Origin: Methylobacterium terricola
GTDB lineage: Bacteria > Pseudomonadota > Alphaproteobacteria > Rhizobiales > Beijerinckiaceae
Direction: 5' to 3'
Assembly: GCF_006151805.1 (NCBI RefSeq)
Contig: NZ_VDDA01000001.1
Coordinates: forward strand, 561,794-625,793
DNA: 64,000 bases
In this document: piece by piece, positions 1 through 8,676 of the stretch
Position numbering within the stretch: the first letter of the stretch is position 1
How the letters are laid out: the number at the start of each line of letters is the position of its first letter
Position numbers and translations under genes: made by a program
Notes under the pieces: generated by a model
What the model saw: the letters and a program-made list of their open reading frames with translations, nothing else
The model's database searches: none
Told to the model about the DNA's origin: nothing

Positions 1-96
1 GCCGAGCTGGCCGCCGCCGATGATGCCGATGGTCGCGCCGGGGGCGATGGGGCCGGGGCTCGCGACGGGGGCGAGACGGGGGGGCGTCGTGCTCAC
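1..96 (-). CDS. purK: PurK, N5-carboxyaminoimidazole ribonucleotide synthase, N-terminal fragment
   Basis: Only the first 32 residues are in the window; the gene runs off the left edge. The visible part ends in the glycine-rich motif [13 protein letters not shown], the nucleotide-binding start of the PurK ATP-grasp fold. PurK makes N5-CAIR from AIR, bicarbonate and ATP in purine synthesis. The start is GTG, overlapping the stop of purE by four bases (GTGA), so the two are translationally coupled as in most purEK operons. About 17 residues precede the conserved motif, a short family-typical extension. Identity rests on this motif plus the purE neighbour. Confidence 0.85.
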   Translation of the reverse strand, partial: MSTTPPRLAPVASPGPIAPGATIGIIGGGQLG

Positions 97-590
97 GGGG
101 CGCTCGTATCCGGGTGCTCGGCCACCGCCGCGCTCTGGCGGGCGCGCCAGGCGTCGAGCCGGCCGGCCAGGTCGTCGTCGGTCAGCGCCAGGACGGCGGC
201 GGCCAGCAGCGCCGCGTTGACCGCGCCGGCCCGGCCGATGGCGAGCGTGCCGACCGGGATGCCGGCCGGCATCTGGACGATCGACAGCAGGCTGTCCTGG
301 CCTGACAGGGCCTTCGATTCCACCGGCACGCCGAAGACCGGCAGCGGGGTCATGGCGGCGGCCATGCCCGGCAGGTGGGCGGCACCGCCGGCGCCCGCGA
401 TCACCACCCGGAACCCGGCGGCCTTCGCGCCCTTGGCGAAGGCGACCAGGCGGTCCGGGGTGCGGTGGGCCGAGACGATGCGGGCCTCGTAGGGAATTCC
501 GAGGGCGTCGAGGGTCTCGGCGGCGTGGCGCATCGTGGCCCAGTCCGACTGGCTGCCCATGATCACCGCGACGGGGGGCGATGCCGCCAT
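93..590 (-). CDS. purE: PurE, N5-carboxyaminoimidazole ribonucleotide mutase
   Basis: Class I PurE of about 165 residues, which converts N5-CAIR to CAIR in purine synthesis. It shows the phosphate-binding loop IMGSQSDW near the N-terminus, the SAHRTP segment, and the [12 protein letters not shown] loop, all signatures of the family. The reading frame stays open far upstream, but the conserved fold begins at [13 protein letters not shown] chose the ATG ending at base 590, which has GAGAGG about 12 bases upstream; an ATG four codons earlier (602) directly abuts that GAGAGG and is less likely. It overlaps purK by four bases in a purEK operon. Confidence 0.93.
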   Translation of the reverse strand: MAASPPVAVIMGSQSDWATMRHAAETLDALGIPYEARIVSAHRTPDRLVAFAKGAKAAGFRVVIAGAGGAAHLPGMAAAMTPLPVFGVPVESKALSGQDSLLSIVQMPAGIPVGTLAIGRAGAVNAALLAAAVLALTDDDLAGRLDAWRARQSAAVAEHPDTSAP

Positions 591-712
591 CGTCAAGCGC
601 ATCCTCTCGCAAAAAAGCCGCCAAGCCGCGCGAACGGGCCGCGACCGGTCATTCCCCCGCAGTAGCGGCGCGCCCGCGATGCCGCAAGCCGCTGCCGCCG
701 TCTCCGCCGCCG

Positions 713-931
713 TCAGGCGATGATGTCCGGGGTGAGCTGGTCCTCCAGGAAGGTGATGCGGTCGCGCAGCGACAGCTTGCGCTTCTTGAGGCGCTGAAGC
801 TGGAGGCGGTCGCCGGCCATGACCCCGGACAGGGCCTCGATCGCATCGTCGAGGTCGCGATGCTCCTCCCGGAGCCGCGCCAGCTCGCTCTCGTACTCCG
901 CCGCAGATTCCGCACTCAACTCGAACGCCAT
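713..931 (-). CDS. YdcH/DUF465 family small protein
   Basis: A 72-residue, charged, helical protein. The pattern [15 protein letters not shown] followed by [15 protein letters not shown] is the DUF465 (YdcH) signature, a short antiparallel coiled-coil hairpin. The molecular function of the family is unknown. The frame is open 24 codons upstream, but the family begins at MAFEL, with GGGGCGGCG just before that ATG. It lies upstream of purE on the same strand, with a gap of about 120 bases. A second DUF465 gene lies on the other strand at 1181. Confidence 0.85.
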   Translation of the reverse strand: MAFELSAESAAEYESELARLREEHRDLDDAIEALSGVMAGDRLQLQRLKKRKLSLRDRITFLEDQLTPDIIA

Positions 932-1180
932 CGCCGCCCCAAGTCCTGGAGATATTCCGGGAGAGATGCGGCGAAGCATGAACCAGCCCCCGGCCTCCGG
1001 CAAGGGCGTCGCGCTGGCGCCGGGGAGGTTGTGCAGCGCCTCCTCGCTCCGCCGCGGACCCCCTCGCCGCGGCCCCGACGCCGCGGTGCTTTACGCAGGT
1101 GCAGCAACAAATGCCTTCGACATCCGCCACGAGCTGTGGCAGGCTGGGTGTGTCACCTACATGACAGGAGGCAATGGCTG

Positions 1181-1363
1181 ATGTCGCTGCACACGCATCT
1201 CTCCGAGCTTGAGCGTAAGCACGAAGCCTTGGAGCGCGAGATCCAGGACGCGATCACCCACCTCTCCACCGATGACTTGCGAGTTGTAGAACTCAAGCGG
1301 CGAAAGCTTCACCTGAAGGATGAGATCAGTCGCCTGCGGACGTCCACCCGCGTGATGCACTAG
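1181..1363 (+). CDS. YdcH/DUF465 family small protein, second copy
   Basis: A 60-residue protein with the DUF465 layout: [18 protein letters not shown], a short turn, then [15 protein letters not shown]. It is basic and almost wholly helical, expected to form a coiled-coil hairpin. Function is unknown. The ATG at 1181 has a strong ribosome binding site (AGGAGG at 1166-1171) nine bases upstream, which fixes the start although the frame is open further upstream. It is transcribed away from the other DUF465 gene (713-931), so the two paralogues are divergent around an intergenic stretch of about 250 bases. Confidence 0.87.
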   Translation: MSLHTHLSELERKHEALEREIQDAITHLSTDDLRVVELKRRKLHLKDEISRLRTSTRVMH

Positions 1364-1382
1364 CCCAGAGAACCAACCATGT

Positions 1383-1411
1383 GCCGCCGCGCCATCGTCC
1401 GGCGCGGCGGC
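1383..1411 (+). terminator. GC-rich hairpin after the DUF465 gene
   Basis: An 11-bp perfect stem (GCCGCCGCGCC pairing with GGCGCGGCGGC) with a 7-base loop begins about 20 bases after the DUF465 stop codon. No clear T-run follows, so it may stop transcription weakly or protect the 3' end. Confidence 0.45.
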
Positions 1412-1540
1412 CCCTGACGAACTGTCCAGGGCATGGGCGATGCGGCCTCGCTCCCTCAGGGATCGCTGGAGGCCTTGCCGGTGATGCAGAACGGTCCAGC
1501 CGGCGGCGCGCCAGCGGACCGGACGCCCGGCGGTTCCGGA

Positions 1541-1570
1541 TCCCGGGTTCCGCTGCGCGGCCCCGGGAGG
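1541..1570. repeat. Dispersed intergenic repeat, single arm
   Basis: This stretch contains the core TTCCGCTGCGCGG between CCCGGG and CCCCGGGA. Nearly the same core occurs at about 16605 and 45459, always between genes. Here only one arm is obvious. It lies just beyond the 3' end of the acyl-CoA synthetase gene. Confidence 0.6.
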
Positions 1571-1615
1571 ACGTCGGAGGGCTTCAGGTCAGCCGGCCCT
1601 GTCGAACAGGCCTTC

Positions 1616-3247
1616 TCAGAGCGCCTTCGCCATCTCCCGCAGCACGAATTTCTGCACCTTGCCGGTCGAGGTCTTCGGAAGCTCGGTGAACACCACGTGC
1701 TTGGGCACCTTGAAGCCGGCGAGGGACTGGCGGCACCAGCCGATCAGCTCCTCGGCCGAGACCATCTCGGAGCCCTTCAGCTCGACGAAGGCGCACGGGC
1801 TCTCGCCCCATTTCTCGTCGGGCTTGGCCACCACCGCGGCGGCCGCCACCGCCGGATGCTTGAACAGCGCCTCCTCGACCTCGATCGACGAGATGTTCTC
1901 GCCGCCTGAGATGATGATGTCCTTCGAGCGGTCCTTGAGCTGGATGTAGCCGTCCGGGTGCTTCACCCCGAGATCGCCCGAGTGGAACCACCCGCCCGCG
2001 AAGGCGGCCTCGGTGGCTGCCGGGTTCTTCAGGTAGCCGCGCATCACCACGTTGCCGCGGAACATCACCTCGCCGAGGGTCTCGCCGTCGGCGGGGACCG
2101 GCCGCATCGTCTCGGGGTCGAGCACGTCGAGGGCCTCGAGGGGCGGGTAGCGCACGCCCTGGCGCGCCTTGCGGGCCGCCTGCTCCTCCTTGCCGAGGGA
2201 ATCCCAGTCGGCGTGCCACTCGTTCACCACCGCCGGGCCGTAGGTCTCGGTCAGCCCGTAGACGTGGGTGACGTCGAACCCGGCCTCCGCCATCCCGGCG
2301 AGCACCGCTTCCGGCGGCGGCGCCGCCGCGGTGAGGAACGAGACCCGCCGCGTCAGCTCCCGCCGCTCGGTCTCGGCCGCGTGGATGAGGAGCGACATCA
2401 CGATCGGTGCGCCGCACAGATGCGTGACGCCGTGATCGGCGAGGGCGTCGTACATCGCCTTCGCCCGGACCTGCCGCAGGCAGACATGGGTGCCGGCCAC
2501 CACCGACAAGGTCCAGGGGAAGCACCAGCCGTTGCAGTGGAACATCGGCAGGGTCCAGAGATAGACCGGGTGCCGGCCGAGATTCCCCGCCACCACGTTG
2601 CCCACGGCGAGCAGCGACGCGCCGCGATGGTGGTAGACCACGCCCTTCGGATCGCCGGTGGTGCCCGAGGTGTAGTTGAGCGTGATCGCGTCCCACTCGT
2701 CGCCGGGCATCGCCCAGGCGTAAGCCGGGTCGCCGGCCGCGAGGAGGTCCTCGTATTCGAGGCTGCCGAGGCGCTCCCCCGGACCGTCATATTCCGGATC
2801 GTCGTAGTCGATCACCAGCGGCGTGACACCGGCCTGGCTCAAGGCCGGTCCCATGATGCGGGCGAATTCCCGATCGGTGATCACCACCTTGGCCTCGCCG
2901 TGATCGAGGCAGAAGGCGATGATCCCGGCATCCAGGCGGGTGTTGAGGGTGTTGAGCACCGCGCCGGCCATCGGCACCCCGTAATGGCACTCGATCATCG
3001 CCGGGGTGTTGGCGAGCATCACCGCCACCGTGTCGCCCCGCCCGATGCCGCGGGCCTTCAGGGCCGAGGCGAGCCGCCGGCAGCGGGCATAGAGGTCGCG
3101 GTAGCTGCGCCTGAGGCCGCCATGGATCACCGCGGTGTGGTCGGGGAAGACGGCCGCCGCCCGCTCCAGGAAGGTGAGGGGCGTGAGCGGCTGGTGGTTG
3201 GCCGGGTTCCGGTCGAGGCCGTGGTCGTAGATCGTCGCGCCGGTCAT
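1616..3247 (-). CDS. Acyl-CoA synthetase (AMP-forming, medium/long-chain or methylmercaptopropionyl type)
   Basis: A 543-residue ANL-superfamily ligase that activates a carboxylic acid with ATP and CoA. The P-loop YTSGTTGDPKG lies at about residues 191-201, followed by the adenylation motif GLTETYGP, the hinge region WFHSGDLGVKHPDGYI, RSKDIIISGGENIS, and the C-terminal catalytic lysine segment PKTSTGKVQKF. The variant TTGDPKGVVYHHRGA is typical of the branch that includes DmdB-like 3-methylmercaptopropionyl-CoA ligases and plant-type acyl-activating enzymes; the substrate cannot be read from sequence. It starts with ATG and is divergent from the propionyl-CoA synthetase gene across about 157 bases. 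Confidence 0.92.
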   Translation of the reverse strand: MTGATIYDHGLDRNPANHQPLTPLTFLERAAAVFPDHTAVIHGGLRRSYRDLYARCRRLASALKARGIGRGDTVAVMLANTPAMIECHYGVPMAGAVLNTLNTRLDAGIIAFCLDHGEAKVVITDREFARIMGPALSQAGVTPLVIDYDDPEYDGPGERLGSLEYEDLLAAGDPAYAWAMPGDEWDAITLNYTSGTTGDPKGVVYHHRGASLLAVGNVVAGNLGRHPVYLWTLPMFHCNGWCFPWTLSVVAGTHVCLRQVRAKAMYDALADHGVTHLCGAPIVMSLLIHAAETERRELTRRVSFLTAAAPPPEAVLAGMAEAGFDVTHVYGLTETYGPAVVNEWHADWDSLGKEEQAARKARQGVRYPPLEALDVLDPETMRPVPADGETLGEVMFRGNVVMRGYLKNPAATEAAFAGGWFHSGDLGVKHPDGYIQLKDRSKDIIISGGENISSIEVEEALFKHPAVAAAAVVAKPDEKWGESPCAFVELKGSEMVSAEELIGWCRQSLAGFKVPKHVVFTELPKTSTGKVQKFVLREMAKAL

Positions 3248-3404
3248 GGGTCATCCTGCTCGCTGCCCGACGGAAGAGTACCCGCAGGCGCGAGGCGATC
3301 AATCCGCCTCCGGTCCTTACGAAAGTTCGACTTCCGGCCGCCCCGACCCCTAAACTATGGGGGTGAGCAGGCCGCCGGGAACGGGCGGCACCGGAGGAGA
3401 CGCC

Positions 3405-5315
3405 ATGGCGAGCCCGAGCCGCTACCCGGAGACCTACGCCGCCTGGCAGCGCGACCCGGAGGCGTTCTGGGGGCAGGCCGCACAGGCGATCGACTGGGTG
3501 ACGCCGCCCGGCCGCGTCTTCGCGCCGGAGGAGGGGATCTACGGACGCTGGTTCCCCGGTGCCGCGGTCAATGCCTGCCACAACGCCATCGACCGCCACG
3601 TCGCGGCCGGACGCGGCGACCAGGCGGCGATCCTGTACGATTCGCCCGTCACCGGGACCAAGCGCCGGATCACCTATGCCGAGCTCCTGGGCGAGGTCGC
3701 GGCGCTCGCCGCCGTGCTGCAGGATCTCGGCGTGGGCCAAGGCGACCGGGTGGTCCTGTACATGCCGATGGTGCCCGAGGCCCTGTTCGGCATGCTGGCC
3801 TGCGCCCGCATCGGCGCCGTGCATTCGGTGGTGTTCGGGGGCTTCGCCGCCCGCGAGCTCGCCGCCCGCATCGAGGATGCGGAGCCGAAGGTGGTGCTCG
3901 CGGCCTCCTGCGGCATCGAGCCGGCCCGGGTCGTCGCCTACAAGCCGCTCCTCGACGAGGCCTGCCGGCTCTCGGCGCACAAGCCCGGTTCCTGCCTGAT
4001 CCTGCAACGCCCGCAGGCACCCGCCGAGCTGGTGGCGGGGCGCGACCGCGACTGGGCCGAGGCGGTCGCGGCCGCGAAGGCGGCGGGGCGCGCGGCGCCT
4101 TGCGTGCCGGTCGCCGCCACCGACCCGCTCTACGTGCTCTACACCTCCGGCACCACCGGCAAGCCGAAGGGCGTGGTGCGCGATACCGGCGGCTACCTCG
4201 TGGCGCTGGCCTGGTCGATGCCGAACCTCTACGGCGTCGCCCCCGGCGAGACCTACTGGTGCGCCTCCGACGTCGGCTGGGTCGTGGGTCATTCCTACAT
4301 CGTCTACGGTCCGCTGCTCCACGGCTGCACCACGGTGCTCTACGAGGGCAAGCCGGTCGGGACGCCGGATGCCGGCGCGTTCTGGCGCGTGATCGCCGAG
4401 ACCGGGGCCGTCGCCCTGTTCACCGCGCCGACGGCGTTGCGGGCGGTGAAGAAGGAGGACCCGGAGGCGCGGCTGATGGCGGGCCACGACCTGTCGCGCT
4501 TCCGCACCCTGTTCCTCGCCGGCGAGCGGGCCGACCCCGACACCGTCCTGTGGGCCGAGCGGGCCTTGGGCGTGCCGGTCATCGACCATTGGTGGCAGAC
4601 CGAGACCGGCTGGCCGATCGCCGCCAACCCGGTCGGGCTCGGGGCGCTGCCGGTCAAGCACGGCAGCCCGACCGTGGCGATGCCGGGCTGGGACGTGCAG
4701 GTGCTCGACGAGGCCGGCAAGCCGGTGCCGGCCGACACCATGGGCACGATCGCGATCAAGCTCCCCCTTCCGCCCGGCGCCCTGCCGACCCTGTGGCGGC
4801 AGGACGAGCGCTTCCGCGAGAGCTACCTCGCGACCTATCCGGGCTACTACAACACCTCGGATGCCGGCTTCCTCGATCCCGACGGCTACGTCTCGGTGAT
4901 GGGCCGCACCGACGACATCATCAACGTCGCCGGCCACCGCCTCTCGACCGGCGGCATGGAGGAGGTGCTGGCCTCCCACCCCGCCGTGGCCGAATGCGCG
5001 GTGATCGGCATCAGGGACGCGCTGAAGGGCGAGGCGCCCTGCGGCTTCGTGGTGCTGAAATCCGGCGCCGCGCAAGCGCCGGACGTGATCGAGCGCGAAT
5101 TGGTGGCGCTGGTGCGCGAGCGCATCGGCCCGGTCGCCGCCTTCCGCATCGCGCTCACGGTCGGGCGTCTGCCGAAGACCCGCTCGGGAAAGATCCTGCG
5201 CGGCACGATGAAGAAGATCGCCGACGGCGAGGCCTGGACCGTGCCGCCGACCATCGAGGACCCGGGCGTCCTGGAGGAGATCGGCGGGGTTCTTCGCGCG
5301 CGTGGGCTCGGATAG
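3405..5315 (+). CDS. prpE: Propionate-CoA ligase / acetyl-CoA synthetase family (PrpE-like)
   Basis: A 636-residue AMP-forming short-chain acyl-CoA synthetase. It has the N-terminal acetyl-CoA synthetase domain (YAAWQRDPEAFWGQAAQAI), the P-loop LYTSGTTGKPKGVVRDTGG, the WWQTETGWPI motif, the hinge MGRTDDIINVAGHRLSTGG, and the KTRSGKILRG lysine segment near the C-terminus. VVRDTGGYLVALAWSM and the segment SAHKPGSCLILQRP point to the propionyl-CoA synthetase (PrpE) branch rather than Acs. The ATG at 3405 has GGAGGAG seven bases upstream. Propionyl-CoA would feed the methylmalonyl-CoA route; no pathway partners are in the window. Confidence 0.9.
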   Translation: MASPSRYPETYAAWQRDPEAFWGQAAQAIDWVTPPGRVFAPEEGIYGRWFPGAAVNACHNAIDRHVAAGRGDQAAILYDSPVTGTKRRITYAELLGEVAALAAVLQDLGVGQGDRVVLYMPMVPEALFGMLACARIGAVHSVVFGGFAARELAARIEDAEPKVVLAASCGIEPARVVAYKPLLDEACRLSAHKPGSCLILQRPQAPAELVAGRDRDWAEAVAAAKAAGRAAPCVPVAATDPLYVLYTSGTTGKPKGVVRDTGGYLVALAWSMPNLYGVAPGETYWCASDVGWVVGHSYIVYGPLLHGCTTVLYEGKPVGTPDAGAFWRVIAETGAVALFTAPTALRAVKKEDPEARLMAGHDLSRFRTLFLAGERADPDTVLWAERALGVPVIDHWWQTETGWPIAANPVGLGALPVKHGSPTVAMPGWDVQVLDEAGKPVPADTMGTIAIKLPLPPGALPTLWRQDERFRESYLATYPGYYNTSDAGFLDPDGYVSVMGRTDDIINVAGHRLSTGGMEEVLASHPAVAECAVIGIRDALKGEAPCGFVVLKSGAAQAPDVIERELVALVRERIGPVAAFRIALTVGRLPKTRSGKILRGTMKKIADGEAWTVPPTIEDPGVLEEIGGVLRARGLG

Positions 5316-5328
5316 GGAAGGAGCCGGG

Positions 5329-6579
5329 TCACCACCCGGCCGCCGTCCCGTGCGGGCGGAGGGCGGCCGGGCCGGAGACGGGCAGGGCGGCGGCCTCGGC
5401 GAGCGGCATCGGCCGGCCGGTGAGGAAGCCCTGCACCCGCGTCACCCCGATGCTCCGCAGCACCGCGTACTCGGCGTCGGTCTCGACGCCCTCGGCGACG
5501 ATTTCGCAGCCGATGCGGCGGCCATATCCGGTCAGCGCCTCGGTCAGGGCCCGGCGGGCCGAATGGGCGTCGATGGCCCGGATCAGGCTCATGTCGAGCT
5601 TGATGAACTCGGGGTTGAGGTCGAGGACGTGCCGCAACGTCGCGTGGCCGGCCCCGACATCGTCGATCGCGAGGCTCAGGCCCCGGCGCCGCAGCGGGCC
5701 GAGCCCGTTGCGAAGCGCCTCGTAGGACGGGACCGCCGCGTGCTCCGTCAGTTCGAGCACCAGCCTGTCGAGGGGCGCGCCCGCCAGCGCCTCGGCGAGA
5801 TGCGGCGAGGCGAGGGCCGCCGGCGAGAGGTTGACCGACAGGTCGACCCCGGCGGGCAGCGCCGGAAGCGCGCGCGAGGCCGTGCGCAGGGCCAGGAACT
5901 CGAGCGCCTCGCCGAGGCCGGTCTCGGCCGCGTCCGCGAACCACGCGTCGGGGCCGCGCAGGGGCATCGCAGGAAAGCGCGCCAGGGCCTCGAAGGCGGC
6001 GAGGGTTCCGTCGGCCGTGCGGTAGATCGGCTGGAACACCATCCCGATCGCCTCGGCCGCGATCGCCTCGGCGATCCGCTGCCGCTTCGCCTCGTGCGCG
6101 CGCGCCGCCTCGCGGTCCTGCGACAGGATGGAATCCACGAGGTCGGCGCAGACGCGCAGGATACCGAGATCGCGGGTCGTCAGGCTGCGGTCGGGCGTGA
6201 AGCTGAAGCAGCACAGGGTCCCGTAGGGCTCGCCGCCCTCGTGGCGGAGCGGCACGCTCAGATGCGCCCCGACCGGCAGGTCGCGGGTGACCGGCATTCC
6301 CGCCGCGACCGGATCCTCGGCCGCATCGTGCATCAGCTCGGGCATCAGGCCCTTGGCCACGTAGTAGCAGAAGCTCTGATCGAGAGGGGCGGAAGTCCCC
6401 GCCACGACCGGGTTCACCACCGTCTCGGCATCCGAGATGCGAAAGACCCGGTTGCCGGCGACGAATTCCGAGACGAAGCCGACATCCATTGCCAGATGGC
6501 GGCGGACGGAGCGGAGAACCGACAGGATCTGTTCGTCGGCGGTCCCGGAATGGTTGCCGAGAGCAGAGCGCAGAGACAT
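5329..6579 (-). CDS. GAF-EAL protein, probable cyclic-di-GMP phosphodiesterase
   Basis: A 416-residue soluble protein with no membrane segments. Residues about 15-165 form a GAF-type sensor domain, and about 170-400 an EAL domain. The EAL catalytic set looks complete: EALARF, NLSP, ELTE, DDVGAG (variant of DDFGTG), FIKLDMSLI, EGVET and QGFLTG. It should therefore hydrolyse c-di-GMP, with activity tuned by the GAF domain, whose ligand is unknown. It is convergent with prpE, the stops being 13 bases apart. A 400-base non-coding region lies upstream. Confidence 0.9.
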   Translation of the reverse strand: MSLRSALGNHSGTADEQILSVLRSVRRHLAMDVGFVSEFVAGNRVFRISDAETVVNPVVAGTSAPLDQSFCYYVAKGLMPELMHDAAEDPVAAGMPVTRDLPVGAHLSVPLRHEGGEPYGTLCCFSFTPDRSLTTRDLGILRVCADLVDSILSQDREAARAHEAKRQRIAEAIAAEAIGMVFQPIYRTADGTLAAFEALARFPAMPLRGPDAWFADAAETGLGEALEFLALRTASRALPALPAGVDLSVNLSPAALASPHLAEALAGAPLDRLVLELTEHAAVPSYEALRNGLGPLRRRGLSLAIDDVGAGHATLRHVLDLNPEFIKLDMSLIRAIDAHSARRALTEALTGYGRRIGCEIVAEGVETDAEYAVLRSIGVTRVQGFLTGRPMPLAEAAALPVSGPAALRPHGTAAGW

Positions 6580-6977
6580 CGTTCGGTCCGACCTGACGGG
6601 TGGAGTGATTGCGGTCCATCAACCGGAGGCTGCGTCTCGCTGGGATCCGGGCGATCGCGCGCTTCCAGGTATCGAAAGTCTTGGTATAAAAATCCCGAGG
6701 GCGATACAAGCGATACGCCCTATACCCGGCCCGGCTTCGAGGCTATCATCGAGAGATTCCCAAGAACGCTCGGGAAGCGCGGCGATGCAGCGACGCGGTC
6801 CTGCAGCACATGTTAGATCCATGAAATGCAACCGCGCGCCTTGACGGTGTGATACGTGCGCCCCATGCTCCCGGGGAGTGTCCGTGTCCGCCCCGCGATC
6901 TCCCCGGACGCTCCGTCGCGGTCCGACGGTCGTGACACCGTGCCCCGCCCGCCATCCTGTCGAAGAGAGGTGTCGCC
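6580..6977. other. Non-coding region between the GAF-EAL gene and a small hypothetical gene
   Basis: About 400 bases with no credible gene. The part from 6670 to 6760 is less GC-rich than its surroundings, which fits promoters for the divergent flanking genes. On the plus strand TTGACG at 6841 with CATGCT 17 bases later is a weak promoter-like pair for the gene at 6978. No RNA gene recognised. Confidence 0.4.
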
Positions 6978-7394
6978 ATGCTCGGCCCTGACCCCTGCGA
7001 GGGACAGCACCCTGCGAGTGCCGGGCCGGGCGTCGGGACCGTCGTCGCGGCGCGCAGCAGGGTGCCGGAACCGCTCCGGGCCGCCCTCGACCGGATCGAG
7101 CAGGGCCTGGCCGGGCTGATGCAGGGGGCGGACAAGCGCGAGACGATGCACGCCCTGCGCAGCACCCTGTCCGACATCTGCGCGCTGACCGAGCGCGATC
7201 CGCGGATCCAGCGTGCCGTGAAGCGGGTCGTGAGCGCCGGCGAGCGTCTGGCGGGTCTCGAGACGCCGTCGCTCCGGTCGCGGGCGGAAAGCGCGGCGCG
7301 CCGGGCGGCCGCGCGGGCGATCGAGGGGCTGGCCGCCGTCCTGGTCGATACCCGCCCGAGCCGGATCGCCACCAGCCTCGGCCGCGGCTGGTAG
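6978..7394 (+). CDS. Hypothetical helical protein, 138 aa
   Basis: I do not recognise this family. The protein starts with a low-complexity N-terminus (about 30 residues) and continues with an Ala/Arg/Leu-rich, predicted all-helical body, for example IEQGLAGLMQGADKRETMHAL and RAIEGLAAVLVDT. No signal peptide or membrane segment is obvious. The ATG has AGAGAGG eight bases upstream, which favours real translation. The neighbours on both sides are independent units, so context gives no clue. It could be a lineage-specific protein; a chance ORF in GC-rich DNA cannot be excluded. Confidence 0.55.
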   Translation: MLGPDPCEGQHPASAGPGVGTVVAARSRVPEPLRAALDRIEQGLAGLMQGADKRETMHALRSTLSDICALTERDPRIQRAVKRVVSAGERLAGLETPSLRSRAESAARRAAARAIEGLAAVLVDTRPSRIATSLGRGW

Positions 7395-7529
7395 CAGGCT
7401 TCACGCGTTGCGTCGGGCCGTCCGCTCGCCCACGGGAAGCCCCGCCGCGCACGGGCGCCCTGCGCTGCCTGCCCTGGCGCGTGCCGCCGCCTCGCGCCAC
7501 ACTGGGGCATCCCCTCCTGGAGTATCTGC

Positions 7530-8651
7530 ATGAGCAGCCCGCTTCTGTTCCAGCCCCTGCGCCTCGATGGCCTGGAACTGGAGAACCGCATCATCGTCGC
7601 ACCGATGTGCCAGTACTCGGCCCGCGATGGCGCGGCGACCGACTGGCACATGATGCATCTCGGCCAGCTCGCGATCTCGGGCGCCGGGCTTCTGACCCTC
7701 GAGGCGACGGCGGTGTCGCCGGAAGCCCGGATCACCGCCGGCGATCTCGGCCTGTGGGACGACGGGACCGAGCGCGCCCTGGCGACGGTCCTCGACGCGG
7801 TGCGGGACTACGCGCCGGTGCCGGTCTGCATCCAGATCGCCCATGCCGGCCGCAAGGCGTCGAGCGAGCCGCCATGGCGCGGCGGCGGCCAGGTGGCGCC
7901 GGACTCCCCCCGCGGCTGGCTCACCGAGGCGCCGTCGGCCCTGGCCCATGCCGAGGGCGAGGTGGCGCCGCGGGCGCTCGACCGCGAGGACATGAAGCGC
8001 ATCCGCGATGGCTTCGCCGCCACTGCCCGGCGCGCGGTGCGCCTCGGCATCGAGGCGGCGGAGATCCACGCGGCGCATGGCTACCTGCTGCACCAGTTCC
8101 TGTCGCCGCTCGCCAACCAGCGGACCGACGCCTATGGCGGCAGCCTCGAGAACCGGATGCGCTTCCCGCTCGAGGTGTTCGACGCGGTGCGGGAGGTGTT
8201 TCCGGGCGGCAGCCCGGTCTGGGCCCGGGTCTCGGCGACGGACTGGGTCGAGGACGGCTGGGAGGTCGAGCAGACCATCGCCTTCGCGGAGGCGCTGAAG
8301 GCGCGGGGGGCGGCCGCCATCCACGTCTCGACCGGCGGCGTCTCGCCCCGGCAGAAGATCGCGATCGCGCCGGGCTACCAGGTGCCCTTCGCCGAACGGG
8401 TGCGGGCGGCGACCGACCTCGTCACCATCGCGGTCGGGCTCATCACCGAGGCGCGCCAGGCCGAGTCGATCCTGGTCGAGGGCAAGGCGGATGCGGTCTC
8501 GCTCGCCCGCGCGATGCTCTACGACCCGCGCTGGCCCTGGCACGCCGCCGCGGAACTGGGCGCCCGGGTCCGCGCCCCGAAGCAGTACTGGCGCTCGCAG
8601 CCGCACCACCTCAAGGACCTGTTCAAGGAGTCGAGCTTCGGCCAGCGCTGA
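7530..8651 (+). CDS. NADH:flavin oxidoreductase, Old Yellow Enzyme family (YqjM/NamA type)
   Basis: A 373-residue FMN-dependent ene-reductase. It shows the N-terminal barrel strand LENRIIVAPMCQYSA, with the Cys typical of the YqjM class, QIAHAGRK in the FMN site, the substrate-binding pair in EIHAAHGYLLHQFLSP (HxxH), GGSLENRMRF, and AVGLITEARQAE in the phosphate-binding half. Such enzymes reduce activated carbon-carbon double bonds using NAD(P)H; the physiological substrate is usually unknown. A GGAG lies nine bases before the ATG. It is convergent with ftsK, 25 bases apart. Confidence 0.93.
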   Translation: MSSPLLFQPLRLDGLELENRIIVAPMCQYSARDGAATDWHMMHLGQLAISGAGLLTLEATAVSPEARITAGDLGLWDDGTERALATVLDAVRDYAPVPVCIQIAHAGRKASSEPPWRGGGQVAPDSPRGWLTEAPSALAHAEGEVAPRALDREDMKRIRDGFAATARRAVRLGIEAAEIHAAHGYLLHQFLSPLANQRTDAYGGSLENRMRFPLEVFDAVREVFPGGSPVWARVSATDWVEDGWEVEQTIAFAEALKARGAAAIHVSTGGVSPRQKIAIAPGYQVPFAERVRAATDLVTIAVGLITEARQAESILVEGKADAVSLARAMLYDPRWPWHAAAELGARVRAPKQYWRSQPHHLKDLFKESSFGQR

Positions 8652-8676
8652 GGCTCGATCGAGGGTGGGACGGCCT

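Noticed and set aside
2787..5075. Long minus-strand open frame opposite prpE and crossing into the acyl-CoA synthetase region
   Set aside because: The two real synthetase genes are supported by motifs and ribosome binding sites; this frame has none and no family pattern.
1958..5725. 1255-codon plus-strand open frame across the acyl-CoA synthetase and propionyl-CoA synthetase genes
   Set aside because: It is a GC-driven shadow: antisense to the first gene and out of frame in the second, where clear ANL motifs exist in the other frame. The translation has a shadow composition rich in Arg, His and Gly.
6746..7735. 329-codon minus-strand frame over the small hypothetical gene at 6978
   Set aside because: It extends into the Old Yellow Enzyme gene on the other strand and has a shadow composition; the plus-strand gene has a ribosome binding site.
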